Part shown: one piece after another, positions 1-7,265 of the stretch
Position numbering within the stretch: position 1 is the first letter of the stretch
Layout of the letters: the number at the start of each line of letters is the position of its first letter
DNA from: Candidatus Baltobacteraceae bacterium
GTDB lineage: Bacteria > Vulcanimicrobiota > Vulcanimicrobiia > Vulcanimicrobiales > Vulcanimicrobiaceae
Direction: 5' to 3'
Assembly: GCA_036559195.1 (NCBI GenBank)
Contig: DATBTN010000001.1
Coordinates: forward strand, 1 to 64,000
Length of the DNA: 64,000 nucleotides
Translations under genes and position numbers: made by a program
The notes under the pieces: generated by a model
What the model was told of the DNA's origin: nothing
The model's database searches: none
Seen by the model: the letters and a program-made list of their open reading frames with translations, nothing else

Positions 1-42
1 GCTCAGCATGACAGAACAGCGGGCTGGTTTTTTCGAGGGTGG

Positions 43-58
43 TGTTTCCCGTGAAACG
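43..58. promoter_or_regulatory. parS: parS-like centromere site
   Basis: The 16 bases TGTTTCCCGTGAAACG differ from the widely conserved parS consensus TGTTTCACGTGAAACA at one internal base and at the last base. parS is the site that ParB/Spo0J binds and spreads from during chromosome segregation. The site lies directly downstream of rsmG, where parA and parB are found in many bacteria, so the parAB genes are probably just outside the window. Only one copy was seen here. Confidence 0.6.
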
Positions 59-739
59 TTAGAGGCAGAGGGGGCGTTTTTCGGGGACGCCGATGCGGCG
101 TGGGAAGCGATCTGGGGTCGCTTGGAGTTTTCGGACGAGGATGATTCGGCGTTCGCCGTCGAGCGGGATCTCTTGCGCGACCTCGCCGCCTAACATGGGG
201 GCGGCATCGGCCAGCGCGTTTCGTTCGCGGTCGTTCACGGTGCCGCGCTGCAGGATCGCGACGCCGCCGGGCGCGAGAAACGGGAGCAGCAACTCGACAA
301 CGGCCGGGGCCGACGAAACGGCGCGGGCGGTGCCGGTCGTGAAGCGGCCGCGCAGTTCGTGATCGTGCCCGGCCGTTTCGGCCCGGTGCGCGACGACCCG
401 CCCCGGCAGTCCCAGGGCCGCCAGCATCTCCGTGAGGAACGCGGCCTTCTTGGCGGTCGACTCGATCATCGTCACGGGCACGCCGGTAGCAATCGCGAGC
501 GGGATAGCCGGTAACCCTCCGCCCGAGCCGACGTCGACGAGGCTATCGCGGACGTACGAAGCGATACTCAGGCTATCGAGCAGGTGGGGCAGGAGCTCCT
601 CGGCACTCTCGGCGCCGGTCAGGTTCATTCGGCGGTTGGTTTCCAAGAGTGCCTGGCCATAGGCGGCCAGGGGATCGCAGAGGATCGCCGCGACCCCCGC
701 GCCGGTAAGCCGCTGCCGAAGCTCTGAAGCGATGGACAT
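59..739 (-). CDS. rsmG: 16S rRNA (guanine-527-N7)-methyltransferase RsmG
   Basis: This 226-residue enzyme transfers a methyl group from S-adenosylmethionine to N7 of G527 in 16S rRNA (E. coli numbering). The Rossmann motif I reads DVGSGGGLPAIPLAIA near residue 68, and the upstream NRRMNLTGA stretch is typical of the GidB/RsmG family. The length fits the family. The ATG start lies 3 bases after the mnmG stop, so the two genes are probably co-transcribed in the classical mnmG-rsmG order. A parS-like site follows the stop codon. Confidence 0.95.
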   Translation of the reverse strand: MSIASELRQRLTGAGVAAILCDPLAAYGQALLETNRRMNLTGAESAEELLPHLLDSLSIASYVRDSLVDVGSGGGLPAIPLAIATGVPVTMIESTAKKAAFLTEMLAALGLPGRVVAHRAETAGHDHELRGRFTTGTARAVSSAPAVVELLLPFLAPGGVAILQRGTVNDRERNALADAAPMLGGEVAQEIPLDGERRIILVRKLQATPDRFPRRIGVPEKRPLCL

Positions 740-742
740 AGG

Positions 743-2614
743 CTAGAGGGCGGTCGAGGCCGGCGCGGCCGCGCGCCGCACGAAGAGGCCGAGAATCGCC
801 AAGTCCGCCGGCGTCACGCCCGGGATTCGGCCGGCCGCCCCGAGGGTCCGAGGCTGCTGAGCCGCCAGTTTCTCGCGCGCCTCGCGCGAGAGTGCGACGA
901 TCTCCGCGTAGGCGAATCCGCCCGGAATGGGCACGGCGTCGGTTTTGAACGCCTTTGCTATCGCCATTTCTTGCCGCCGCACGTAGCCTTCGATCTTGAT
1001 TTCAATCGCCACGCGCTCGCCGATCGGCGGCTCGAGCGGCGGTTCGAACGATCCCGCTATATCCTCAAACTCTATCGCCGGACGCCGTAGGGCCTCCGCG
1101 ATCGTCGTGCCCGGCGGCAATTCGGTCGCGCCGATGGTTCGTACGCCGGCGCGCGTGGACTTGGCGGCGGCGAGCCCGGCGGCAAGCGCCTCCCGGCGCT
1201 CGCGATAGGCGTCCCAGTCCGCATCCGGAACGAGCCCCAGCTCCCGGCCGCACGGGGTGAGACGCGTATCGGCGTTATCGTGGCGCAGGATCACGCGATG
1301 CTCCGCACGCGAGGTCAACATGCGGTACGGTTCGTCGACGCCCTTGCTGACCAGATCGTCGATCAGCACGCCGATATACGCGACGTCGCGTCCGAAACGG
1401 GCGGGTTCGCGGCCCTGCGCGGCGCGCGCGGCGTTGATGCCCGCAACTAATCCTTGCGCGGCCGCCTCCTCGTAGCCCGACGTACCGTTGAGTTGTCCGC
1501 AATGAAAGAGGCCCGCGATGCGCCGGGTCTCGAGCGTGTCGTGTAGTTCGGTCGGTGGCACCATGTCGTATTCCACCGCGTAACCGGCGCGCAGCATCGC
1601 GACGCCTTCCAACCCCGGCAGCGTCTGCAGCATCCGCAGCTGCACTTCCGCGGGCAGCGACGTTGAAAAGCCGCCGACGTACCACGTCGGTTCGTCCCAT
1701 CCCTCGGGCTCGATGAAGAGCTGATGCGCCGGATTGTGCGCGAACTTGATAACCTTGTCTTCGATCGACGGGCAATATCGCGGGCCGATTCCCCGAATTA
1801 AATCGAGTCCGTAGAGCGGCGAGCGATGCAGGTTTTCGCGCACGAGCGCGTGCGTCGTTTCGTTCGTCTGCGTGATATAGCACGGCAATTGCGGGCCGGC
1901 AAAGCGCGGCGCGCTGCGATACGAAAACGGCAGCGGCACGGCGCTGGGAGCCTGCACTCCCATCGCGGCGAGATCGACCGTACTACGATCGATGCGCGGC
2001 GGCGTTCCCGTCTTGAGACGGCGCGTTGGAAAACCCAACTCGCGCAGCCCGTGCGCCAAACCGATCGACGGCGCTTCGCCGAAACGCCCGGCGTCTTCAA
2101 CGTGATCGCCGCGAAACGTCTTGCCGCCCAGAAACGTCCCGGTTGCGAGCACGACGCGCCGCGCGTAGTAGCGCGCGCCGTCGGTGCAGCGCACGCCGCG
2201 CACGGCGCCGCCGCGCACGACGAGCGACTCCACCATTCCTCGCACGATCTGCAAGTTCGGCTGCGCGCGCAAAACGGCGAGCGCCAATCGCGCGTATGCC
2301 GGCTTATCGGCTTGCGCGCGCAGCGCGCGCACGGCCGGGCCTTTGGATTCGTTCAAAAAGCGCGCGTGCAGCGAACAGCCGTCGATCAGGCGGCCCATCT
2401 CGCCGCCCAGCGCATCGATCTCGCGAACGAGCTGGCCCTTCGCGCTTCCGCCGATCGAAGGATTGCACGGAAGCGTGCAGATGCGCTCCGGATCGCCGGT
2501 TACGAGCATCGACGGCACGCCCATGCGGGCCGCAGCCAGGGCCGCCTCGACCCCGGCGTGACCGCCGCCAACGATAATGACGCCCGCGTCGTCCGGGCGA
2601 AGAGCGCTCTCCAT
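743..2614 (-). CDS. mnmG: tRNA uridine-5-carboxymethylaminomethyl(34) synthesis enzyme MnmG (GidA)
   Basis: MnmG is the FAD-dependent partner of MnmE. Together they modify the wobble uridine (U34) of several tRNAs. The 623-residue protein has the N-terminal dinucleotide-binding motif [20 protein letters not shown] near residue 13, the family signature [18 protein letters not shown] near residue 49, and the second signature [11 protein letters not shown] near residue 377. The C-terminal helical domain is complete. The start ATG at 2614 sits only 8 bases downstream of an extended -10 promoter-like motif, so the message may have almost no leader. The partner gene mnmE lies 650 bases away on the same strand. 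Confidence 0.97.
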   Translation of the reverse strand: MESALRPDDAGVIIVGGGHAGVEAALAAARMGVPSMLVTGDPERICTLPCNPSIGGSAKGQLVREIDALGGEMGRLIDGCSLHARFLNESKGPAVRALRAQADKPAYARLALAVLRAQPNLQIVRGMVESLVVRGGAVRGVRCTDGARYYARRVVLATGTFLGGKTFRGDHVEDAGRFGEAPSIGLAHGLRELGFPTRRLKTGTPPRIDRSTVDLAAMGVQAPSAVPLPFSYRSAPRFAGPQLPCYITQTNETTHALVRENLHRSPLYGLDLIRGIGPRYCPSIEDKVIKFAHNPAHQLFIEPEGWDEPTWYVGGFSTSLPAEVQLRMLQTLPGLEGVAMLRAGYAVEYDMVPPTELHDTLETRRIAGLFHCGQLNGTSGYEEAAAQGLVAGINAARAAQGREPARFGRDVAYIGVLIDDLVSKGVDEPYRMLTSRAEHRVILRHDNADTRLTPCGRELGLVPDADWDAYRERREALAAGLAAAKSTRAGVRTIGATELPPGTTIAEALRRPAIEFEDIAGSFEPPLEPPIGERVAIEIKIEGYVRRQEMAIAKAFKTDAVPIPGGFAYAEIVALSREAREKLAAQQPRTLGAAGRIPGVTPADLAILGLFVRRAAAPASTAL

Positions 2615-2622
2615 GACGTTCT

Positions 2623-2631
2623 ATTCTACCA
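2623..2631 (-). promoter_or_regulatory. extended -10 promoter of mnmG (near-leaderless)
   Basis: On the minus strand the sequence reads TGGTAGAAT, an extended -10 element (TGn followed by a hexamer matching TATAAT at five of six positions). Its 3' end is 8 bases before the mnmG ATG, which would place the transcription start 2 or 3 bases before the start codon. No good -35 was found, as is common for extended -10 promoters. Confidence 0.4.
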
Positions 2632-2674
2632 GAGCCGACAAAGCGCGCGGGCGGCGAACGTCGAAGAGCACGCC

Positions 2675-3016
2675 ATGCACCGTGCATCCACACTCTTGGC
2701 CGTCGGCGCGATCGCGCTGTTGGCCGGACACATTACCGACAAAACGACCGGTCAACCGCTCGTCGGCGTTACCGTCGCGACGCACGCCGCCGGCAAAACG
2801 ATCTCGGCCGTCACCGATCGCAACGGCCGGTTCGCCTTCACCCGCATCGCTCCGGGACGGTACACGCTCACGATGACGTCGAACGACGTCCCTCCGCAGA
2901 GCACGCACGTTACGGTGGTCCGCGGCGCGCAGTCCGTCACCGTCAAAGCGTGCAGTTCCACGCTCGACTATTTGTGCGGCGGCGACAACGCCTCGCCCGA
3001 CAACGGAAGCGGCTAA
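2675..3016 (+). CDS. small secreted protein with a carboxypeptidase-regulatory-like (Ig-like) domain
   Basis: This 113-residue product starts with a short hydrophobic signal-like stretch (MHRASTLLAVGAIALLAG). It continues with one beta-sandwich repeat of the carboxypeptidase regulatory-like type: GHITDKTTGQPLVGVTV near residue 18, then DRNGRFAFTRIAPGRYTL near residue 48. Such domains are found alone or at the N-terminus of TonB-dependent receptors and surface proteins, but no such partner is adjacent. It has two cysteines near the C-terminus (KACSSTLDYLCGG). The gene is divergent from mnmG and converges with the next minus-strand gene, sharing a 4-base tail overlap. Its function is unknown; the fold assignment is from motif only. 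Confidence 0.7.
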   Translation: MHRASTLLAVGAIALLAGHITDKTTGQPLVGVTVATHAAGKTISAVTDRNGRFAFTRIAPGRYTLTMTSNDVPPQSTHVTVVRGAQSVTVKACSSTLDYLCGGDNASPDNGSG

Positions 3017-3252
3017 GACTTTCGTTTCGAGAGCGCGATTCCCAACGCCGCAACGCCCGTTAGCGCCACGCCCGCGAGCATCAACAATCGGGACGCGAGC
3101 ACGAACGGGAAGAGCATCACGCCGAGCGCGATGAGCGTCGGACCCAGAATCAGCCGATAAGCGGCCTTGCTGCCGGTCGTGCGCGCGTGCGTTCGTACGC
3201 CGCTGAGCAAGAAGAAGACGCCGGCCACCACGACGAGCAGAATCAGCGTCAC
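3013..3252 (-). CDS. small three-helix membrane protein of unknown function
   Basis: This 79-residue protein has three predicted hydrophobic segments: about residues 2-18, 33-51 and 54-74, ending in a basic tail SKRKS. The GTG start at 3252 was chosen because the mnmE stop lies 7 bases upstream and a transmembrane segment begins at once. It is the last gene of the rpmH-to-mnmE minus-strand operon. I do not recognise the family. Confidence 0.6.
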   Translation of the reverse strand: MTLILLVVVAGVFFLLSGVRTHARTTGSKAAYRLILGPTLIALGVMLFPFVLASRLLMLAGVALTGVAALGIALSKRKS

Positions 3253-3259
3253 GTTCCGT

Positions 3260-4606
3260 TCACTTTCCGATGCAGAAGCGCGCGAAGATCGCGTCGAGGA
3301 GTTCCTCGTTCGCCTCGTCGCCGGTGAGTTGTCCGAGAGCGGCAAACGCCCGCTGCAGATCGGGAACCGCCAGATCGCTCGGATCGCCCGAGCCGATCGT
3401 GCGTTGCGCCTGCGCCAGCGCAACGAGTGCCGCATTCACGGCGTCGAACTCCCGCAGCGACGCGAGATGCGGGCGTTCGAGGTCGGGAGCTTCGCCGCCC
3501 CACGCCGCCTTTGCGATCGCGGCGCGCAACGCATCGAGCGTCGCGCGATCGCGCACGCTGCCGATCACGGCCGGCGACGCGTCGAGCTGCCGCGCTCCGG
3601 CACTGCCCAGATCGGCCTTGTTCCAAAAGACGACGCGCGAGCGCTTCGCCGTCCGATCCAGCATTGCAAGCGTCTCCGCGTCGACCGCGCGCGACCCGTC
3701 GAGGACGACGAGCGCGACGCGCGCGCTCGCGAGCGCGCGTTCCGTACGCTCGATACCGGCGGCCTCGAGTCGATCCGCGTGTGCCCGGATTCCCGCCGTA
3801 TCGATCAGGCGCACCGTTACGCCTTGCACGGCGATCGACTCTTCAATCGTGTCGCGCGTCGTGCCGGCAGTCTCCGATACGATCGCGCGCTCTTCGCCGA
3901 GCAACGCGTTGAGCAGCGACGATTTGCCCGCGTTCGGCGGTCCGACGATCGCGACGCTCACGCCCTCGCGCACGAGGCGCCCCACTTCGCCGTCGCGCCG
4001 CAGGCGCCGCAGCGCGTCGGCAACGTGCGCGATCGCGCCGTACAGGCGCGCGGGCTCGGGCTGCGCGATCTCATCGGGAAAGTCGATCGCGCCGGCTAAT
4101 TCTTCGAGCTGCGCGCGCAGTTGCGCGCGAATCGCGCGGACCTCGTTCGCGAGCCCGCCTCCCAGATTCGCGCTCGCGGCGCGGGCCGCCGAGCGGCTCT
4201 CGGCATCGATGAGATCGGCGACGGCCTCGACCGCGTGCAGATCGAGTTTCCCGTTGAAGAACGCGCGGCGCGTGAACTCGCCAGGAGCCGCATACCGCGC
4301 GCCGCACGCGAGCAGGGCGCGCACGAGTTCGGTCGCGATCGCCGGCGATCCGTGCACGTGCAGTTCGAGCGTGTCTTCGCCCGTGTAGCTGCGCGGAGCG
4401 AGCGCGAAAAGCGCCAGACCTCGATCGATTGGGCGGCCATCTTCATCGCAGATCGCGCCGTAGCGAGCCACGCGATGCTCGAGCGGCTCCTTAGATGCGA
4501 GCAGGCGCGTTGCAAATGCACGCGCCTGCGGACCGCTCACGCGCACGATCGCGATCGCCCCTTTTCCCGGCGGCGTCGCGATCGCGACGATCGTATCGTC
4601 GTTCAA
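3260..4606 (-). CDS. mnmE: tRNA uridine-5-carboxymethylaminomethyl(34) synthesis GTPase MnmE (TrmE)
   Basis: MnmE is a potassium-dependent GTPase that works with MnmG on wobble uridine modification. The 448-residue protein has the N-terminal folate-binding domain (ATPPGKGAIAIVRVSGPQA near residue 10, then GEFTRRAFFNGKLDL near residue 107). A GTPase domain is inserted in the helical domain, with G1 GPPNAGKSSLLNALLG near residue 217, G2 GTTRD, G3 DTAG and G4 NKAD. It ends with the invariant CIGK, whose cysteine is required for modification. The start is TTG, 7 bases after the jag stop, consistent with the tight operon. Confidence 0.96.
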   Translation of the reverse strand: MNDDTIVAIATPPGKGAIAIVRVSGPQARAFATRLLASKEPLEHRVARYGAICDEDGRPIDRGLALFALAPRSYTGEDTLELHVHGSPAIATELVRALLACGARYAAPGEFTRRAFFNGKLDLHAVEAVADLIDAESRSAARAASANLGGGLANEVRAIRAQLRAQLEELAGAIDFPDEIAQPEPARLYGAIAHVADALRRLRRDGEVGRLVREGVSVAIVGPPNAGKSSLLNALLGEERAIVSETAGTTRDTIEESIAVQGVTVRLIDTAGIRAHADRLEAAGIERTERALASARVALVVLDGSRAVDAETLAMLDRTAKRSRVVFWNKADLGSAGARQLDASPAVIGSVRDRATLDALRAAIAKAAWGGEAPDLERPHLASLREFDAVNAALVALAQAQRTIGSGDPSDLAVPDLQRAFAALGQLTGDEANEELLDAIFARFCIGK

Positions 4607-4613
4607 GTGCGGG

Positions 4614-5216
4614 TTATTTGGGATAGATGACCAAACGGCGCTCCGGCTCGACGCCCTCCGATTCCGTGCGCACGAATTCGTTGTCGGCGAGCGCGATGTG
4701 AACGATCTTGCGCTCCGACGGCAGCATCGGCTCGAGCCGCTGAGGCTTCTTCTCGCGAATCGTACGCTCGAGCATCACCTGCGCGAGGCTCTGCAGCTGC
4801 TCCGCGCGGCGAGCGCGGTACCCCTCCGCATCGATCGTATAGTATTTGCGATTGTTCTTCACGCCGACGTTGATGATGTTATTGAAGATCAGATTGAGCG
4901 CCTCGAGCGTGTTGCCGTGGCGGCCGATCAGCATAGCGAGGTCGGGGCCGTTGACTTCGAAGTACTCTCCCTCCGGGCGCGCGATGTACTCGATCTCGGC
5001 GTGCGGCACGCCCATCTTGCCCAAGATCTCCTCGAGCAGAGCGCGCGCCGGTTTGGCGGCGTCGGGCATCCCGGTTTTTCCGGCCACGGCCGGCGCGCTG
5101 CGAGCGCGGCGTGCGGCGGGTTTCGCGCGGCTCGCGCCGCCGCCCGAGCGTCCGGGAATCTGGCGGTCCGCAACGTCCGCGGGCTGCTGGTCTTCGAGTT
5201 CGAAATCGTCGTGCAT
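4614..5216 (-). CDS. jag: Jag/KhpB RNA-binding protein (KH and R3H domains)
   Basis: The 200-residue protein has a disordered, Ala/Arg/Pro-rich N-terminus (residues 1-55). A KH-like segment follows, with the RNA-binding GxxG-type loop IGRHGNTLEALNLIFNN near residue 98, and a C-terminal R3H domain containing ERKIVHIAL near residue 168. Jag/KhpB binds RNA and in Firmicutes is tied to cell elongation and division. The gene lies between yidC and mnmE in the conserved order rnpA-yidC-jag-mnmE. It starts 3 bases after the yidC stop. Confidence 0.92.
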   Translation of the reverse strand: MHDDFELEDQQPADVADRQIPGRSGGGASRAKPAARRARSAPAVAGKTGMPDAAKPARALLEEILGKMGVPHAEIEYIARPEGEYFEVNGPDLAMLIGRHGNTLEALNLIFNNIINVGVKNNRKYYTIDAEGYRARRAEQLQSLAQVMLERTIREKKPQRLEPMLPSERKIVHIALADNEFVRTESEGVEPERRLVIYPK

Positions 5217-5219
5217 GGC

Positions 5220-6107
5220 TTACTTCTTCGCGCCTTTCCGTTTCTTGTTCTTGTTCGCGCCGTTTACGGCGGCGCCGCTCTTGCTTCCGTTTTTCGAACC
5301 GTTGGCGTTTGCCACGAGCGCCTTCTGCATCGCTCCGTCGGTCGCAAGCTCCGTCACCGCGTGCTCGTTATCGAGCATCGAAAGCGGTTGATGGTACTTA
5401 CGCAACAGATAGAACTGCTGCGCCATCGTGAACGCGTTGTAGGCAAACCAGTAGAGCACCATCGCCGACGGCCACTGATATTTAAACCCGAAGACGCCGA
5501 GCAACACCGGCGACATGATCGCCATGATCTTTTGCTGATTGGCCATCGCCGGATCCGGCGAGGCCATCGTCGCGTAGCGCGAATACAGATACATCGAGAT
5601 CATGTAGAGCACGAGCAAAATCGCGTCGGGAGCCGCGAGGCTCGTCGCCAGAACGTTGACGCCGAAGAGATGCGGCGAATGAGCGGAGGCCGCGCTGCCG
5701 ACCCAAAGCCACTTCTGTCCGTTGAGCACTTCGCGATGCGCGATGACGGCGTAGTAGACGCTCAAAATCACCGGATACTGAATGAGCATCGGCCAGCAGC
5801 CGGCCATCGGATTGGCGCCCGATTCTTTGTAGAGCGCCATCGTCTCTTGCTGATATTTCTGCGGATCGCTCTTGCCGTACTTCGTCTGCAGCGCCTTGAG
5901 CTTCGGGCCGATCTTCTGCATGTTCATCATGCCGTTGAACTGCATGACGTTGAGCTTCCACGCGGCGAGCTTGAAGAGCAGCGCGAAGATGACGAGGCTC
6001 CATCCCCAGTTGTGTCCCGGCAGATACGCATGGATGAAGCTGATGATCGCGTAGACGACGTTGACGACCGGAATGAGGGGATTGGAAAAACCTAGGAACA
6101 GGTGCAA
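5220..6107 (-). CDS. yidC: membrane protein insertase YidC (short form)
   Basis: This 295-residue YidC/Oxa1-type insertase helps place proteins in the cytoplasmic membrane, alone or with SecYEG. The conserved core is visible: GWSLVIFALLFKLAAWKLN near residue 35, the cytoplasmic hairpin with MQKIGPKLKALQTKYG near residue 63, then GCWPMLIQYPVILSVYYA near residue 103, and a lysine-rich tail NKNKKRKGAKK. The large periplasmic P1 domain found in proteobacterial YidC is absent. That resembles the Gram-positive and cyanobacterial types, although the cell is clearly diderm. The start codon is TTG. Confidence 0.95.
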   Translation of the reverse strand: MHLFLGFSNPLIPVVNVVYAIISFIHAYLPGHNWGWSLVIFALLFKLAAWKLNVMQFNGMMNMQKIGPKLKALQTKYGKSDPQKYQQETMALYKESGANPMAGCWPMLIQYPVILSVYYAVIAHREVLNGQKWLWVGSAASAHSPHLFGVNVLATSLAAPDAILLVLYMISMYLYSRYATMASPDPAMANQQKIMAIMSPVLLGVFGFKYQWPSAMVLYWFAYNAFTMAQQFYLLRKYHQPLSMLDNEHAVTELATDGAMQKALVANANGSKNGSKSGAAVNGANKNKKRKGAKK

Positions 6108-6125
6108 GGGAGACCTTTCAGCGAG

Positions 6126-6356
6126 CTAATGTCGGGGCACTCGGCTATCGGGTACGGGGTCGACGCCGCCTGGGTTCAAGGGGTGGCAGCGCGCGAGTCG
6201 TTTCGCGGCCAGGATACTTCCCCGCAGCGCCCCGTGTTTCGCGATAGCCTGCGCCGCATACTCCGAGCAGGACGGATAAAACCGGCAAGCGGGCGGCAGC
6301 AAGGGCGAAAGTACGAGCTTGTAGAGACGAAGAACGGCGAGCAGCAGCGAGCGCAC
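6126..6356 (-). CDS. yidD: membrane protein insertion efficiency factor YidD
   Basis: YidD is a small membrane-associated protein that assists YidC. The family signature is present: [20 protein letters not shown], followed by SEYA and later the [13 protein letters not shown] motif. I chose the GTG at 6356, one base after the rnpA stop, giving 76 residues, because family members start right before the RxxL helix. An ATG at 6395 inside rnpA would give 89 residues. The tight rpmH-rnpA-yidD-yidC order supports the call. Confidence 0.93.
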   Translation of the reverse strand: MRSLLLAVLRLYKLVLSPLLPPACRFYPSCSEYAAQAIAKHGALRGSILAAKRLARCHPLNPGGVDPVPDSRVPRH

Positions 6357-6357
6357 G

Positions 6358-6678
6358 TTAGCCGAGGGCCCGCCCGAGCTCGGCGGCGAGCGCATCGAAG
6401 GGCGTGGCGGCCGCGTGGGGGCGTGGAACGATCAACAGGCGCATGCGCGTGCGCCCGTCGAGGGTTTCCTGAAGAATCGCCGCGAGGCGGCGGCGCAATC
6501 GATTGCGGACGACGGCCTTGCCGACGGCTTTCGAGACCGAGATCCCCACCAGGGGGCGGTCGTCGGCCGCGGCGGCGTCGCTGCGGTAGAGCATCAAGCT
6601 GGGAGTCGCAATGCGCCGGCCGCGCTGGCGAAGGCGGGAGAAGTCCGCCTGGCGCCGGAGGCTGGCAAAGCGTCGCAT
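6358..6678 (-). CDS. rnpA: ribonuclease P protein component
   Basis: RnpA is the protein subunit of RNase P, which matures the 5' ends of tRNAs. The 106-residue protein carries the family signature [20 protein letters not shown] near residue 45, with the N-terminal [15 protein letters not shown] segment. The ATG overlaps the rpmH stop by one base (TGATG), so translation is probably coupled. Confidence 0.95.
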   Translation of the reverse strand: MRRFASLRRQADFSRLRQRGRRIATPSLMLYRSDAAAADDRPLVGISVSKAVGKAVVRNRLRRRLAAILQETLDGRTRMRLLIVPRPHAAATPFDALAAELGRALG

Positions 6679-6812
6679 CAGACCGTCAGGCGATGACGCC
6701 CTTTTTTGCGGCGCGCGGCGAGGACGCGGCGGCCATTCTTGGTGGACATCCGCTCGAGGAAGCCGTGGACGCGCTTACGGCGTCGATTGTGCGGCTGAAA
6801 GGTCCGCTTCAT
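6678..6812 (-). CDS. rpmH: 50S ribosomal protein L34
   Basis: The 44-residue translation begins [19 protein letters not shown] and ends KKGRHRLTV, the classic L34 sequence, at the classic position next to the origin. The ORF is very short but is unmistakable. It is the first gene of the minus-strand operon driven by the promoter at 6872-6901. Confidence 0.98.
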   Translation of the reverse strand: MKRTFQPHNRRRKRVHGFLERMSTKNGRRVLAARRKKGRHRLTV

Positions 6813-6840
6813 GGTGGTTCAAACACTCCTAGAAAACGTA

Positions 6841-6859
6841 GCCGCCAGATAACGGCGGC
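6841..6859 (-). promoter_or_regulatory. hairpin in the rpmH leader
   Basis: Six-base arms GCCGCC and GGCGGC enclose a 7-base AT-rich loop in the untranslated leader of rpmH, between the promoter and the start codon. It could affect mRNA stability or translation of L34. This is seen in sequence only. Confidence 0.35.
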
Positions 6860-6871
6860 ATACAGCCCCTA

Positions 6872-6901
6872 AGTATAGGACCCGCCCGCCACGGGCGTCA
6901 A
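6872..6901 (-). promoter_or_regulatory. sigma-70-type promoter of the rpmH operon
   Basis: On the minus strand TTGACG (-35, 6896-6901) and TATACT (-10, 6872-6877) are separated by 18 bases. Each hexamer matches the consensus at five of six positions, the best promoter seen in the window. It would start transcription about 50-55 bases upstream of rpmH. Confidence 0.7.
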
Positions 6902-6956
6902 TAGCGCCCGAGCAAAGATCGCCGACGCGCTCGTAGGCCATCCCCGTTTCACCGGA

Positions 6957-6974
6957 TGTCCACACGTGTGGACA
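6957..6974. repeat. 18-bp perfect palindrome built from two facing DnaA-box cores
   Basis: The sequence TGTCCACACGTGTGGACA is its own reverse complement. Its right half extends into a DnaA box (TGTGGACAA, 6967-6975) with one mismatch to the consensus. The two half-sites face each other, which would allow a head-to-head DnaA arrangement. Confidence 0.6.
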
Positions 6975-6975
6975 A
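6967..6975 (-). promoter_or_regulatory. DnaA box TTGTCCACA
   Basis: One mismatch to TTATCCACA. The TTGTCCACA variant is common in high-GC genomes. It overlaps the palindrome at 6957-6974. Confidence 0.6.
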
Positions 6976-6978
6976 CGC

Positions 6979-6987
6979 TGTGGAGAA
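6979..6987 (-). promoter_or_regulatory. DnaA box TTCTCCACA
   Basis: One mismatch to TTATCCACA, in the same orientation as the box at 6967-6975 and 12 bases away, about one helical turn. Confidence 0.45.
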
Positions 6988-7028
6988 GTTCCGCCGCTAA
7001 ATCGCGGCGCGGGCCCGCAGCGGCCCTG

Positions 7029-7098
7029 TTTACGGGCTTTTACGCGCCTGTCAATCCCCGCAAATCCGCGGTGGGGATGCGCGCTTTAAGCCCGTAAA
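7029..7098. repeat. three-tier inverted repeat (cruciform) in oriC
   Basis: Three nested pairs of arms match. TTTACGGGCTT (7029-7039) pairs with AAGCCCGTAAA (7088-7098), CGCGC (7043-7047) with GCGCG (7079-7083), and ATCCCC (7054-7059) with GGGGAT (7073-7078). The whole element is 70 bases and is immediately followed by the AT-rich segment with a DnaA box. Confidence 0.6.
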
Positions 7099-7114
7099 AT
7101 CAGCTTTTTTTGCC

Positions 7115-7123
7115 TGTGTATAA
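7115..7123 (-). promoter_or_regulatory. DnaA box TTATACACA in the AT-rich segment
   Basis: One mismatch to TTATCCACA. It lies within the T-rich stretch at about 7096-7146, which has the lowest GC of the region and is a candidate duplex unwinding element. Confidence 0.4.
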
Positions 7124-7204
7124 GTGCATAACAATTTGCCTTTTTCGCGCAGGATAGCAGGCCGATTAAGCCAACTCACGTGCCTCCACGCCGGACCGCC
7201 GTGG

Positions 7205-7216
7205 CGACTTAAGTCG
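7205..7216. promoter_or_regulatory. 12-bp palindrome upstream of dnaA
   Basis: CGACTTAAGTCG is a perfect palindrome 49 bases upstream of the dnaA start. It could be an operator for dnaA autoregulation or another factor. No matching second copy was found. Confidence 0.3.
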
Positions 7217-7265
7217 TCATCGTGTTTCCGACGTTAGCAGATACGAAGGGCGGTCTTGGTAGCGA

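Larger units (their letters stand above)
6813..7265. other. oriC: oriC, rpmH-dnaA intergenic part
   Basis: This 453-base non-coding stretch lies between the divergent rpmH and dnaA genes, a standard origin position. It contains DnaA boxes on the minus strand at 6967-6975 (TTGTCCACA), 6979-6987 (TTCTCCACA) and 7115-7123 (TTATACACA). It also holds an 18-base perfect palindrome at 6957-6974, a three-tier inverted repeat at 7029-7098, and an AT-richer segment at about 7096-7146 that could be the unwinding element. No ORF in it looks coding. Part of it must also hold the dnaA promoter. Confidence 0.7.

Noticed and set aside
16-36. Short stem CAGC-GG-GCTG followed by GTTTTTT on the plus strand, like a terminator
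   Set aside because: The stem is only 4 bp and no plus-strand gene ends here inside the window.
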